NCBI GenBank assembly: GCA_045538895.1
Contig: JAZQEH010000007.1
Location: 42,880 to 106,879 of the forward strand
Length of the DNA stretch: 64,000 nucleotides
From: UMGS902 sp045538895
Lineage (GTDB): Bacteria > Bacillota > Clostridia > Oscillospirales > CAG-272
Direction of reading: 5' to 3'
The stretch's first letter is position 1, and each line of letters starts with the position of its first letter. Below the pieces are notes generated by a model that worked only from the letters and a program-made list of their open reading frames with translations, was not told where the DNA came from and made no database searches. Positions 7,892-15,769 of this stretch are shown piece by piece. The translations under genes and the position numbers were made by a program.

Positions 7892-10800
7892 TTAAATAAA
7901 ATGGATAATCTTTTCGTCAATGCCGTTAAATATTTGCTTGATTCTGCCCTCAAAGCGGCGGCTTACCGTAACGCTTTCAAGTGCAGTGCAACCGTCAAAT
8001 GCACCGTCCTCGATTATACGAACGGATTTGGGAATTGTAATTTCCTTAAGCGACGTACAACCGTCAAAAGCCTCGCCGCCTATCTCTGATAATCCGTCAG
8101 GCAAAGTAATGCTTTCAAGCGATGTGCAAAAACGGAAAGCGTGTCTTGCGATAATCTGCAGTTTCGTCGGCAGTGATATTGTTTTCAGCGATTTACATTC
8201 CTTGAACATTCCATAGCCTATTTGTGTCACTTCATCGGGCAGTTCAACGGTTTCAAGCGAAGTACAATATTGGAAAACACCTTCCATTTCACTTTTTTCA
8301 ATATTGCCTTTAATAATAGCTTTTTTCAGATTCGCACATTTCCAGAATGCACCAAAACCAATATCCACCAAATCAGCTGAAATACATATTTCTGTCAAAG
8401 CATTACAGCAAGAAAACGCAGAGCCACCGATTTTCTTTATACATTGCGGAAATTCTATTTTTTCAAGACTTTCGCAACCCGAAAACGCCATAGATTCAAT
8501 TACTCTGCAATTTTCAGGAATGTTTATTTCAGCGAGTCGCTTACATCCGTTAAATGCAGATGTTTCAATGCTCAAAAGCGAATCGGGCAATTCAACTTTC
8601 TCCAGATTTTCGCATTCCCAAAACGCCAACTCTTCAATATGAACCACTCCGTCCAAAACTTTTACTGAACGCAGTGCAGTATTCCCCGCATACATCTTTT
8701 CCAGAACGGAATTGTTTTCGCCGGAAACGATTATATTTTCCTCGAGTTGTTCTTGCTCGTAAACATGCAAAACTCTCGTATGCACATCAAAGGCATCCTC
8801 CGCCACATCGACACCCCAAGGCAACAAAACTCTCGTTAGAGAATCGCAAGATGAAAAAGCAGTTTCTCTTATAAATTCAAGCCCGTTAGAAAAAGTCACA
8901 TCGCAAAGACTTACGCATTCGCCAAAAGCATATTCTCCTATAACCTCTACGTTTTCGGGAATGTGCATTTCCGTAAGCGAACAGCATCCGTCAAAGGTGT
9001 ATTCATTAATAACAGTGAGTGCAAGCGGAAGCTTGACATTTTCAAGCTTTACACAACCCTTGAACGCTCCCTCGCCGATAGACGTAATACCGTCGTGCAT
9101 GATTACGGACGTAAGATTCTTACAATAGCTGAAGGCACCCTCCTCAATCACGGTAACACTTTCGGGTATTACTATTTCGGTAATTTCATCATGCCCTGCA
9201 TACGCATAAGCAGGAATAAGGGTTTTGCCTAAAAGTCCGCCGTCTTCATACAGCCACTCGCAATCTGCCCTTATAACGCGTGTTTTGTGGGAAAAAGCGT
9301 TGACACCGACAATGCAGGAATCAAGCCTGATTTCCGAAATACCGTCGCACTCTGCAAACGCTTCTTCACCTATGAACATCACGCTTGAAGGTATGGTTAT
9401 ATGCTCAATGCTATCGCACGAAGCAAACGCTCGTTCCCTTACAGTTTCCAAGCCGTCCGGCAAAACTACTTTTTTCAATTCTCTGCAGAATGAAAAAGCA
9501 TCACGTGGAATTTCTTTTACTCCGCTCGGTATTTCTATTTCTCTTAAATTACCGCAACAGGAAAACGCACCTTCACCGAGCGTTTCAAGATTGCTCGGCA
9601 GAATAATTTCCGAAAGTCCAAAACACCCTGAAAACGCCCCCTCCGAGATCTCACTTACTGTTTCGGGAATAGAGAGTTTTTCAAGAGAAGAACAACCTGC
9701 AAAAGTATTATCTGCAATTCTTTTCAAGCCTTTGGGAAGTTCTGCTTTTTCGAGCAAATGACAGTTACGGAATGCATTTGCACCGATTTCGGTAACACTG
9801 TCGGGAATCTTAACCGCTTTCAAGCCTCTGATACGTGAAAAAGCGTTCTTTTCGATAGAGGTAACGCCGTCAGCCACTTCTATTTCTTCAATGCCGAACT
9901 GATATCCCAAAGCTTCTGCCCTTGTCAGCATCACTTTACCGAAGTGGTAGACTCTGCTTCCATCTTTATAAGTCAGCGCATAGTGCACGAGAGGATATTT
10001 ATAGTCTGACCTCTTTATGGCAACAATTGCGTTTTCGGGCGGGTACGCAAGCTTTATGTTAGTATAATTGAAAGACAGATATTCAAAATTTGTTTTATCG
10101 GTCGAAGCAAACGCAATGCCGCTTACCTTGCGGGTGGATTTCCGTATCAAATTATCCTCGGTTTCGCCGTCATACGGACAGGAAATAAAACCGATATACT
10201 CTCCGCAGAGTTCGTTGTAGGAGGTATGCTTGAACAGTCCAAGCTCGTCCTCAAACGGGGTGTGCATTTTGCCGATAACACCCTGTCCAATCCCCATAAA
10301 CGACTTTGCCTCTGCCACGTTAAAGCAACGGGGGTAAATATCGTCGCCGCCGCAAAAATCACTTTCGCCGAGGTAGAAAAGCTCGCATAGTGCTTTTCTC
10401 ACACCCGAAAGGTTCGCACTTGCCGCCGCGAAAAGCTCCTTTGCGTAGTCACAGTCAACAAAATCGCTCGCCAAGAACTTATGCCCAAACATAAAGCACA
10501 CGTCACGAATGAGTGCAAGTGCCTTTGCAAAGCAGGCTTTGCCGCTTAAATTCTCTGCCGCAAGCAACAGATTTTCATACTGCTCAAACTGCGGAACGTA
10601 CCAGAAAAGCGGTCCGTATGCGGGATATTCCCCATCCGCACTCTTTTCAAGCATCACCGAAAGCAGCTCCTCTGCCGCTTCATTTTTATATTTTATAAGG
10701 TCACGGCAGCTTTCAAAAAGCAGAGTGTATTCGTCAATGGAAAAGCCAAGAATAAGCTTGTACAGTTCTCTTGTAGTATCGGCATCGATCTCGCTGTCCG

Positions 10801-12475
10801 CCTTAACCAGAAACAGTTTTATAACCGCAGACCAATAGGGATCCGTGTAGTTCTTAAACAGTTTTTCTATAACGTCAGCGTCCTCAATTTCGCCAAGGTC
10901 AAATGCCTCGTCAAAATAGCCCACTGCAGCGAAATACTCAAGGAACATCTTGTGATAAAACTCTCCGTCAATCATAATTGCACGGTTTTCAAGATGCTCA
11001 ATCAGGAACTCGGCACGCTCCTCGCTTTCATCGCCGTACTTTTTCAAAACGCTTTTGAAAATCTGCTTTGGCTGACTGTTTTTGCCTGCCGCAAGCTGCT
11101 CATAGCGTTTCTTTGAAAAGTTACGCAGAATACCTCTCATTTCCCTTGTAACCATAGTGCGGTACTCGTCGGGCACCTCCGTTATGTTAACGGTTTTATC
11201 AAAGTTCAGGGTTATCTCCGAAATGGCATCGTAAATTCCAACTACCGTTTGTGGAATGTCGCCCTTTTCATCGTAAATCATCGCAAGCTGCGAAAGAAGC
11301 AACGGATTTGCCTTGATTTCGTCGGTCAAGTCCTTGACACGCAGATAAAACGCCTGATTTTTCTCTTTTGAATCGAACAGCAAAAAGAGATTTTCCGAAA
11401 GCGAGCAAATCTGCTCATCGGTGAGTTTTTCAAGCGTAAAACGACGCACGTTCTTGCCGCCTATTGCGATAAGATCGGCATCGTGCATATTGCGGCTTGT
11501 GAAGATAAGCGTTGTATTCTCGCCGTTTGCCTTTATATATTCATCAATCTTTTTAAGCATTTTTGCGGTTGCCGAGGCGGTAGAAATCTCGTCAAGACCG
11601 TCAAGCACAAGCAAAAGATGGCGGTTTGCCAGCATGGATTTGAAATCCTCTGCCGAATAGAACACCCTGTCACCGATTGCCTTTGCAAAAACCGAATACA
11701 TAGCCTCGTGCAAGTCCATGCCACTCTCGTAAAACCTGTGGCATGGCAACGTAATAGTTACGGTATCCTTATCCGCACACTCTCTTATCTGATGAATGTA
11801 CATTGATTTGCCGCTTCCCGCCGCACCGCAGATAAATATGATATCATCGCTGTTGCAAAGCTCACGTGGGCTGTCAAAAACAACTGTTTCGTCGCCTCTC
11901 TGCTCGGTAATCTGTCTCGGCACGTAAAGCTTTGTAAAATCGTATTCCTTTACCGCAAGGCTACCCGAAAGTCTTGGCAGATGCATATATGATGATTTGG
12001 TTTTTTCTCTGTAAAGCGCATCCATGCGATTTTTTATAAGCTCGCTGACCTTGCAGAAAATCTCATTCAGTTTTTCATCGTCAAGTCCGTTTTCCTCAAA
12101 TGTAACCGCACTTGCATAACCGCAAAGTCCGAAATCGTCACGTGAGTAAAATGCCATGCTTTCACATACGGGCAGGATTCTGTTAGCAGAGCCGTCCAGA
12201 GTTTTCTGTTCTGCAACCTCCATGGGTACATACTTCGAGGATAACACATTCTCTGTGCAAATCAAAATAAAAACCGTTGCGGCATGCACCGCTTCACGGC
12301 TCCATTGCACATAGTCGCCCTGACAGTCACGCTCCGAGTCAAAACATTCTATACCTCTCTGCTCAAGATACTTTATAACTGCATCCTTGTAACGCTTGTC
12401 TGCACTTGTCCAGCTCACGAACACGTCTTTAGGCTTTATTGCAAGTCTTTGATTTGTATTTACAGTTTCCATCAT
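7892..12475 (-). CDS. TIR-NACHT-LRR protein (NLR-like receptor, putative defence protein)
   Basis: The product is 1,527 residues with no signal peptide and no transmembrane segment. Residues 15-110 form a TIR domain (KDVFVSWTSADKRYKDAV; BB-loop-like segment near FDSERD; Glu86 in SKYVPMEVAEQ at the place of the catalytic glutamate of NAD-cleaving TIRs). Residues 205-360 form a NACHT/STAND ATPase: Walker A GAAGSGKS (217-224), Walker B LLLVLDGLDEIS (287-298), sensor TLIFTSR. About 360-860 is a helical linker. From about 862 to the end run some 24-26 BspA-type leucine-rich repeats of 23 residues (consensus IPxxVxxIGxxAFxxCxxL), with two non-repeat islands. By family knowledge, LRR sensing would release NACHT oligomerisation and TIR NADase activity. 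That role is inferred. BspA-type LRRs are usually on exported proteins, so this setting is uncommon. The start is an ATG pair at 12470-12475 behind a weak GGGG site. Confidence 0.88.
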   Translation of the reverse strand: MMETVNTNQRLAIKPKDVFVSWTSADKRYKDAVIKYLEQRGIECFDSERDCQGDYVQWSREAVHAATVFILICTENVLSSKYVPMEVAEQKTLDGSANRILPVCESMAFYSRDDFGLCGYASAVTFEENGLDDEKLNEIFCKVSELIKNRMDALYREKTKSSYMHLPRLSGSLAVKEYDFTKLYVPRQITEQRGDETVVFDSPRELCNSDDIIFICGAAGSGKSMYIHQIRECADKDTVTITLPCHRFYESGMDLHEAMYSVFAKAIGDRVFYSAEDFKSMLANRHLLLVLDGLDEISTASATAKMLKKIDEYIKANGENTTLIFTSRNMHDADLIAIGGKNVRRFTLEKLTDEQICSLSENLFLLFDSKEKNQAFYLRVKDLTDEIKANPLLLSQLAMIYDEKGDIPQTVVGIYDAISEITLNFDKTVNITEVPDEYRTMVTREMRGILRNFSKKRYEQLAAGKNSQPKQIFKSVLKKYGDESEERAEFLIEHLENRAIMIDGEFYHKMFLEYFAAVGYFDEAFDLGEIEDADVIEKLFKNYTDPYWSAVIKLFLVKADSEIDADTTRELYKLILGFSIDEYTLLFESCRDLIKYKNEAAEELLSVMLEKSADGEYPAYGPLFWYVPQFEQYENLLLAAENLSGKACFAKALALIRDVCFMFGHKFLASDFVDCDYAKELFAAASANLSGVRKALCELFYLGESDFCGGDDIYPRCFNVAEAKSFMGIGQGVIGKMHTPFEDELGLFKHTSYNELCGEYIGFISCPYDGETEDNLIRKSTRKVSGIAFASTDKTNFEYLSFNYTNIKLAYPPENAIVAIKRSDYKYPLVHYALTYKDGSRVYHFGKVMLTRAEALGYQFGIEEIEVADGVTSIEKNAFSRIRGLKAVKIPDSVTEIGANAFRNCHLLEKAELPKGLKRIADNTFAGCSSLEKLSIPETVSEISEGAFSGCFGLSEIILPSNLETLGEGAFSCCGNLREIEIPSGVKEIPRDAFSFCRELKKVVLPDGLETVRERAFASCDSIEHITIPSSVMFIGEEAFAECDGISEIRLDSCIVGVNAFSHKTRVIRADCEWLYEDGGLLGKTLIPAYAYAGHDEITEIVIPESVTVIEEGAFSYCKNLTSVIMHDGITSIGEGAFKGCVKLENVKLPLALTVINEYTFDGCCSLTEMHIPENVEVIGEYAFGECVSLCDVTFSNGLEFIRETAFSSCDSLTRVLLPWGVDVAEDAFDVHTRVLHVYEQEQLEENIIVSGENNSVLEKMYAGNTALRSVKVLDGVVHIEELAFWECENLEKVELPDSLLSIETSAFNGCKRLAEINIPENCRVIESMAFSGCESLEKIEFPQCIKKIGGSAFSCCNALTEICISADLVDIGFGAFWKCANLKKAIIKGNIEKSEMEGVFQYCTSLETVELPDEVTQIGYGMFKECKSLKTISLPTKLQIIARHAFRFCTSLESITLPDGLSEIGGEAFDGCTSLKEITIPKSVRIIEDGAFDGCTALESVTVSRRFEGRIKQIFNGIDEKIIHFI

Positions 12476-12503
12476 AATACCCCATATGCGTAATTATATT
12501 ACC

Positions 12504-12532
12504 ATTATACTATATATTGTGTTGCAAAGCAA
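12504..12532 (-). promoter_or_regulatory. Sigma-A-type promoter of the TIR-NACHT-LRR gene
   Basis: On the minus strand TTGCTT (12532-12527) and a perfect TATAAT (12509-12504) are spaced 17 bp apart, about 30 bp before the start codon. The 5' leader is very short. No repeat operator is visible, suggesting constitutive expression. Confidence 0.65.
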
Positions 12533-12580
12533 CCGTACATATATTTTAATAACGCAACGCCATTTTTTTCGCAAAAAGGC

Positions 12581-12609
12581 TTGACAAAGTGGCCTCATTT
12601 CAATATAAT
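12581..12609 (+). promoter_or_regulatory. Consensus sigma-A promoter of the rpmH operon
   Basis: A perfect TTGACA at 12581-12586, a 17-bp spacer and a perfect TATAAT at 12604-12609. It is divergent from the TIR-NACHT-LRR promoter. Confidence 0.9.
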
Positions 12610-12679
12610 ATAGGTTGTCTTATTGTGAATACACGTGAAGTTATCGCTTCCGAAATCTTGCAAGGAGGTGCAATCCGTA

Positions 12680-12814
12680 ATGCTTAGAACCTATCAGCCT
12701 AAAAAGCGCCAGAGAAAAAAGGAACACGGCTTCAGAAAGAGAATGAAGACCGCAGACGGCAGAAAAGTACTTAAGAGACGTCGCGCTAAAGGCAGAGCAA
12801 GACTCACCTATTAA
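12680..12814 (+). CDS. rpmH: 50S ribosomal protein L34
   Basis: A 44-residue, very basic protein starts MLRTYQPKKRQRKKEHGF and ends KGRARLTY, the hallmark sequence of bacterial L34. The ATG at 12680 follows an AAGGAGGTG site at 12662-12670. It binds 23S rRNA in the large subunit. It heads the conserved rpmH-rnpA-yidD-yidC-jag-mnmE cluster. The usual dnaA neighbour on the other side is missing; a TIR-NACHT-LRR gene sits there instead. Confidence 0.97.
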   Translation: MLRTYQPKKRQRKKEHGFRKRMKTADGRKVLKRRRAKGRARLTY

Positions 12815-12858
12815 TTGAGCTGCTTTGCCAATACTCACTCCCACGGGAGTTTCAAACT

Positions 12859-12890
12859 CCGATAACCTCAAAGTGTTATCGGGGTTTTTT
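12859..12890 (+). terminator. Terminator or attenuator after rpmH
   Basis: The stem CCGATAAC (12859-12866) and GTTATCGG (12875-12882) is followed by GGTTTTTT. It lies 45 bases after rpmH and probably trims expression of rnpA relative to L34, a common arrangement. Confidence 0.75.
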
Positions 12891-13044
12891 AATCACTTCA
12901 AAATGCAAGCATTTTGAAGTGGTGCGAGTCGTTCACTCGCGTGTCGCTCAACCGCGACCGACTCTTCAAGGTGTTTTTAAGTCGGCACATGTCCGCCTTA
13001 AAAACAGATTTTTTATTATAATTTTAATCGGAAGGGTTTTCACT
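12891..13044 (+). other. Multi-hairpin leader between rpmH and rnpA
   Basis: This stretch has no gene but several inverted repeats: a perfect 13-bp hairpin at 12894-12921 (CACTTCAAAATGC arm), short stems around 12924-12965, and a 9-bp stem GTTTTTAAG/CTTAAAAAC (12973-12981, 12997-13005) followed by a T-rich run at 13008-13013. The last could be a second terminator just 40 bases before the rnpA start. A TATAAT at 13017-13022 has no matching -35 box. Confidence 0.6.
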
Positions 13045-13416
13045 ATGAAATACCGTGCGATATGCGAAAATCACCTGTATTCAAAGGCATATAAGAAAGG
13101 TAAAAAGGCGATAACGCCGACACTCGCCATTTACATCCTGCCCGACTTCAAAAAGCATGCGTTGATGAAAGCAAATCCCTTGAAAAAATACGTCAACCGC
13201 ATAGGTCTTACCGTGGGCAAAAAAATCGGCGGTGCGGTTCAACGCAACCGTGCCAAACGAATAATTCGGCATGCTTATAAGAACATTGATACTGCATACG
13301 GTGTTAAAACCGGCAACCTCATTGTCATTGTGGCACGTGAGGCAATCGCCGGAAAAAGCACAAACGATGTTGAGCGTGAAATGCTTCGCGCACTTAAAAA
13401 ACTCGAACTGATATGA
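13045..13416 (+). CDS. rnpA: Ribonuclease P protein component
   Basis: The 123-residue basic protein assists the RNase P RNA in maturing tRNA 5' ends. It carries the family block VGKKIGGAVQRNRAKRIIRHAY (RNR motif). An upstream in-frame ATG at 12919 was rejected: the ATG at 13045 has a GGAAGGG site and gives the usual family length and N-terminus (MKYRAICENHLYSKAYKKGK). The gene overlaps yidD by 4 bases, so the two are translationally coupled. Confidence 0.96.
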   Translation: MKYRAICENHLYSKAYKKGKKAITPTLAIYILPDFKKHALMKANPLKKYVNRIGLTVGKKIGGAVQRNRAKRIIRHAYKNIDTAYGVKTGNLIVIVAREAIAGKSTNDVEREMLRALKKLELI

Positions 13417-13667
13417 AACACGTCTGCATATGGCTTATAAAGCTGTATCAAAAATTTATTTCACCGCTTAAGAAAAGCTGTTGCAGGTTTACTCCATCCT
13501 GCTCTGCCTACGCCATTGAGGCGTTTTCAAAACGTGGCTTTTTTTGCGGTCTGATCCTTACCGTGTACCGTATCGCACGCTGCAATCCATTTTGCCGCTG
13601 TGGATACGACCCCGTACCGGACAAGGGATTTCGGCCGTTTTCCAAACAGCAAAGCGATGAAAATTAA
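13413..13667 (+). CDS. yidD: Membrane protein insertion efficiency factor YidD
   Basis: The 84-residue protein has the family motifs LYQKFISPL, CRFTPSCSAYAIEA, and GLILTVYRIARCNPFC. It is a small inner-membrane-associated helper of YidC. The start overlaps the end of rnpA (ATGA), and yidC follows 18 bases after the stop. Four or more conserved cysteines are present, as usual. Confidence 0.96.
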   Translation: MKHVCIWLIKLYQKFISPLKKSCCRFTPSCSAYAIEAFSKRGFFCGLILTVYRIARCNPFCRCGYDPVPDKGFRPFSKQQSDEN

Positions 13668-13685
13668 TTAATAAGGATAGTTATA

Positions 13686-14810
13686 ATGGAAATTATTTAC
13701 GCACCTTTCGCATTTTTAATGCGTTTGTTTGACAGTTTCACGGGCTCCTATGCTCTTACACTGTTACTTTTTACTTTGCTATTTAAGCTGGTACTTCTCC
13801 CGCTTGGCATAAAGCAGCAGAAAAACCAGATCAAGATGGCTGCCCTCCGTCCTAAAGAGGCAGTTATCAGAAAGAAATATGCTGGCCGCACCGACCGTGC
13901 AACTCAGCAGAAAATGCAGCAGGAAATTATCGAACTGCAGCAAAAAGAAAACGTAAGCCCCTTTGGCGGCTGCATGCCGCTCCTCATTCAGCTTGGCTTG
14001 ATTATGGTTATCTACACCATCATCCGCCAGCCCCTCACCTATATCTGCGGTCTTAGCAAGGACGAGCTTTTTGCCCTTGCAACAGAACACGGATGGGTGG
14101 ATTTTTCCGGCAAGGCTATTACCGAGCTCAAAAATATTGCAAACCTTGACCAGATCAAGGCTATCGCAACTCCCGGTCTTATTCTCCCTGAGGGTGCTGC
14201 AAGCCTCCCCAACCTCAACCTTTTCGGTCTTAATCTCGGCATTGAGCCAAGCGACGTGTTCGCAGGCTTTAAAAACGCTACCGAGGTTGTAGGTATCGGC
14301 GTTCCTACGTTTATGAACGTCTTGGCTTATATGATCATCCCCGTTGCCTGCTTCCTTTTGCAGGTACTCACCATGAAGCTCACCAGAAAGTTCACATACC
14401 AGTCGCCTGCCGCACAGGATGCGCAGACCGGCTGCAGCATGAAGATGATGGACTGGATGATGCCCCTCATGTCGCTCTACTTCTGCTTTACCTTCTCCAG
14501 CGCCATAGGTCTTTACTGGATCTACTCAAACGTTCTCTCGTTTGTACAGACCGTGATCCTTGCTAAAGTTATGCCCATTCCTCCCGTTACAGAAGAGGAT
14601 ATCAAGGCGGCAGAAAAGGAAATGAAGGAAAAGGGATACAACACAAAGAAGGCTGACCTTATTCGAGTTCGTTCTCTCCACCACATCGACGATGACGACT
14701 ATGACTCGCTCCCCGAAATCGAAAGCGAGACAAAGGGTAAAAACCAAACCCTCCTGAACGGTGAGGTTCCCCAAAACAACAACTCTAAAAAGCCCAAAAT
14801 CAAAGACTAA
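13686..14810 (+). CDS. yidC: Membrane protein insertase YidC/OxaA
   Basis: This 374-residue inner-membrane insertase inserts membrane proteins alone or with Sec. It shows about five hydrophobic segments, the first at residues 15-40 and the core at about 95-115, 200-235 and 255-300. It carries the cytosolic loop KQQKNQIKMAALRPKEAVIRKK with its basic charge, and a charged, disordered C-terminal tail. The Arg expected in the groove is plausible in the first core helix region. The segment from about 120 to 190 (Ala/Leu/Gly rich) is an insertion relative to short Bacillus homologues. No lipoprotein signal is seen. Jag follows 16 bases downstream. Confidence 0.95.
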   Translation: MEIIYAPFAFLMRLFDSFTGSYALTLLLFTLLFKLVLLPLGIKQQKNQIKMAALRPKEAVIRKKYAGRTDRATQQKMQQEIIELQQKENVSPFGGCMPLLIQLGLIMVIYTIIRQPLTYICGLSKDELFALATEHGWVDFSGKAITELKNIANLDQIKAIATPGLILPEGAASLPNLNLFGLNLGIEPSDVFAGFKNATEVVGIGVPTFMNVLAYMIIPVACFLLQVLTMKLTRKFTYQSPAAQDAQTGCSMKMMDWMMPLMSLYFCFTFSSAIGLYWIYSNVLSFVQTVILAKVMPIPPVTEEDIKAAEKEMKEKGYNTKKADLIRVRSLHHIDDDDYDSLPEIESETKGKNQTLLNGEVPQNNNSKKPKIKD

Positions 14811-14826
14811 TCGAAAGGTTATATAA

Positions 14827-15768
14827 ATGGTTACAGAAATTTTCGCAACAGGCAAGACCGTAAACGATGCGGTTGAGGCACTTAAGGTTAAACTCTGCGT
14901 TGACACACTTGATGAAATCGAGTGGAAAGTTGCAAGTGCAGGTAAAAAAGGCGGTCTTTTCGGAATCGGCGCACAGCCTGCAAAGGTCGTTGCATATATT
15001 GAAACTCCCGATGCAGAAGAAAAGAAAGAAGTAAAGGCTAAGCCCGAAACCAAGCCTGAAACAAAAAAAGAAGAAAAGAAACCCGAAAGCAAAAAGGCTC
15101 CCGAAAAGAAAGCCGAGCCTAAGAAAGAAGAAGCAAAGAAAGCTGAACCTAAAAAGGCAGAAAAACCGAAAAAGCCCAAGACTCCCACAACCGATGCCGA
15201 GGTTAAGGCGGCTATGTCCTTTGTAGAAACTCTTGTTAAAAATCTCGAGCTTAACGTTACCGCAAACGTGACCGCCGATGAAGAAAACGGCAGTTCCATC
15301 ATCATCGCAGGTGAAGATGCAGGCATGCTCATCGGTCATCACGGCGAAACTCTTGATGCAGTTCAGTATCTTGCAAACCTCGCAGCAAACCGTGCCGAGG
15401 GCAAGGACGACCACGAAAGAATTACAGTTGACGTTGAGGGATACCGTGAAAAGCGTGAAGAAACTCTCCGTGCGCTTGCACGCAGAATGGCGGCAAAGGT
15501 TCAGAAGTACGGCAAGAGCGTTATGCTTGAGCCTATGAACCCCTACGAAAGACGCATTATTCACTCTGAGATCCAGAGCATCGAGGGTATTTCTACAAAC
15601 TCCATCGGCTCTGACAACAACCGCAAGGTTGTTATCTTCCTCACCGAAAAGGGTATGGGACGTCTTCCCATGCGTGACGGCAAGGGCGGCTCCCGCAAGG
15701 GTGGCAGAGGCAGACGCCATCACAGCGGTGAAAAGGCAACACCTGCTGCAGAGCAGACCGAAGAATAA
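14827..15768 (+). CDS. jag: Jag/KhpB (EloR) RNA-binding protein
   Basis: The 313-residue protein has the Jag N-terminal domain (residues 1-52, ATGKTVNDAVE-like start and KKGGLFGIG), a long Lys/Glu/Pro-rich linker (about 60-125), a KH domain (about 130-225, with GEDAGMLIGHHGETLDAVQYL) and an R3H domain (about 230-285, MNPYERRIIH). The family binds RNA and helps set cell elongation in Gram-positives. The basic Gly/Arg C-terminus (GGSRKGGRGRRHH) fits RNA binding. It sits between yidC and mnmE as in most Firmicutes. Confidence 0.93.
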   Translation: MVTEIFATGKTVNDAVEALKVKLCVDTLDEIEWKVASAGKKGGLFGIGAQPAKVVAYIETPDAEEKKEVKAKPETKPETKKEEKKPESKKAPEKKAEPKKEEAKKAEPKKAEKPKKPKTPTTDAEVKAAMSFVETLVKNLELNVTANVTADEENGSSIIIAGEDAGMLIGHHGETLDAVQYLANLAANRAEGKDDHERITVDVEGYREKREETLRALARRMAAKVQKYGKSVMLEPMNPYERRIIHSEIQSIEGISTNSIGSDNNRKVVIFLTEKGMGRLPMRDGKGGSRKGGRGRRHHSGEKATPAAEQTEE

Positions 15769-15769
15769 T

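Noticed and set aside
7900..9900. The LRR region as a separate secreted BspA-like surface protein
   Set aside because: It is in one uninterrupted frame with the NACHT and TIR parts; there is no signal peptide or internal ribosome site.
12476..12680. Replication origin next to rpmH
   Set aside because: No TTATNCACA-type DnaA boxes, AT-rich unwinding cluster or dnaA gene is visible in the gap.
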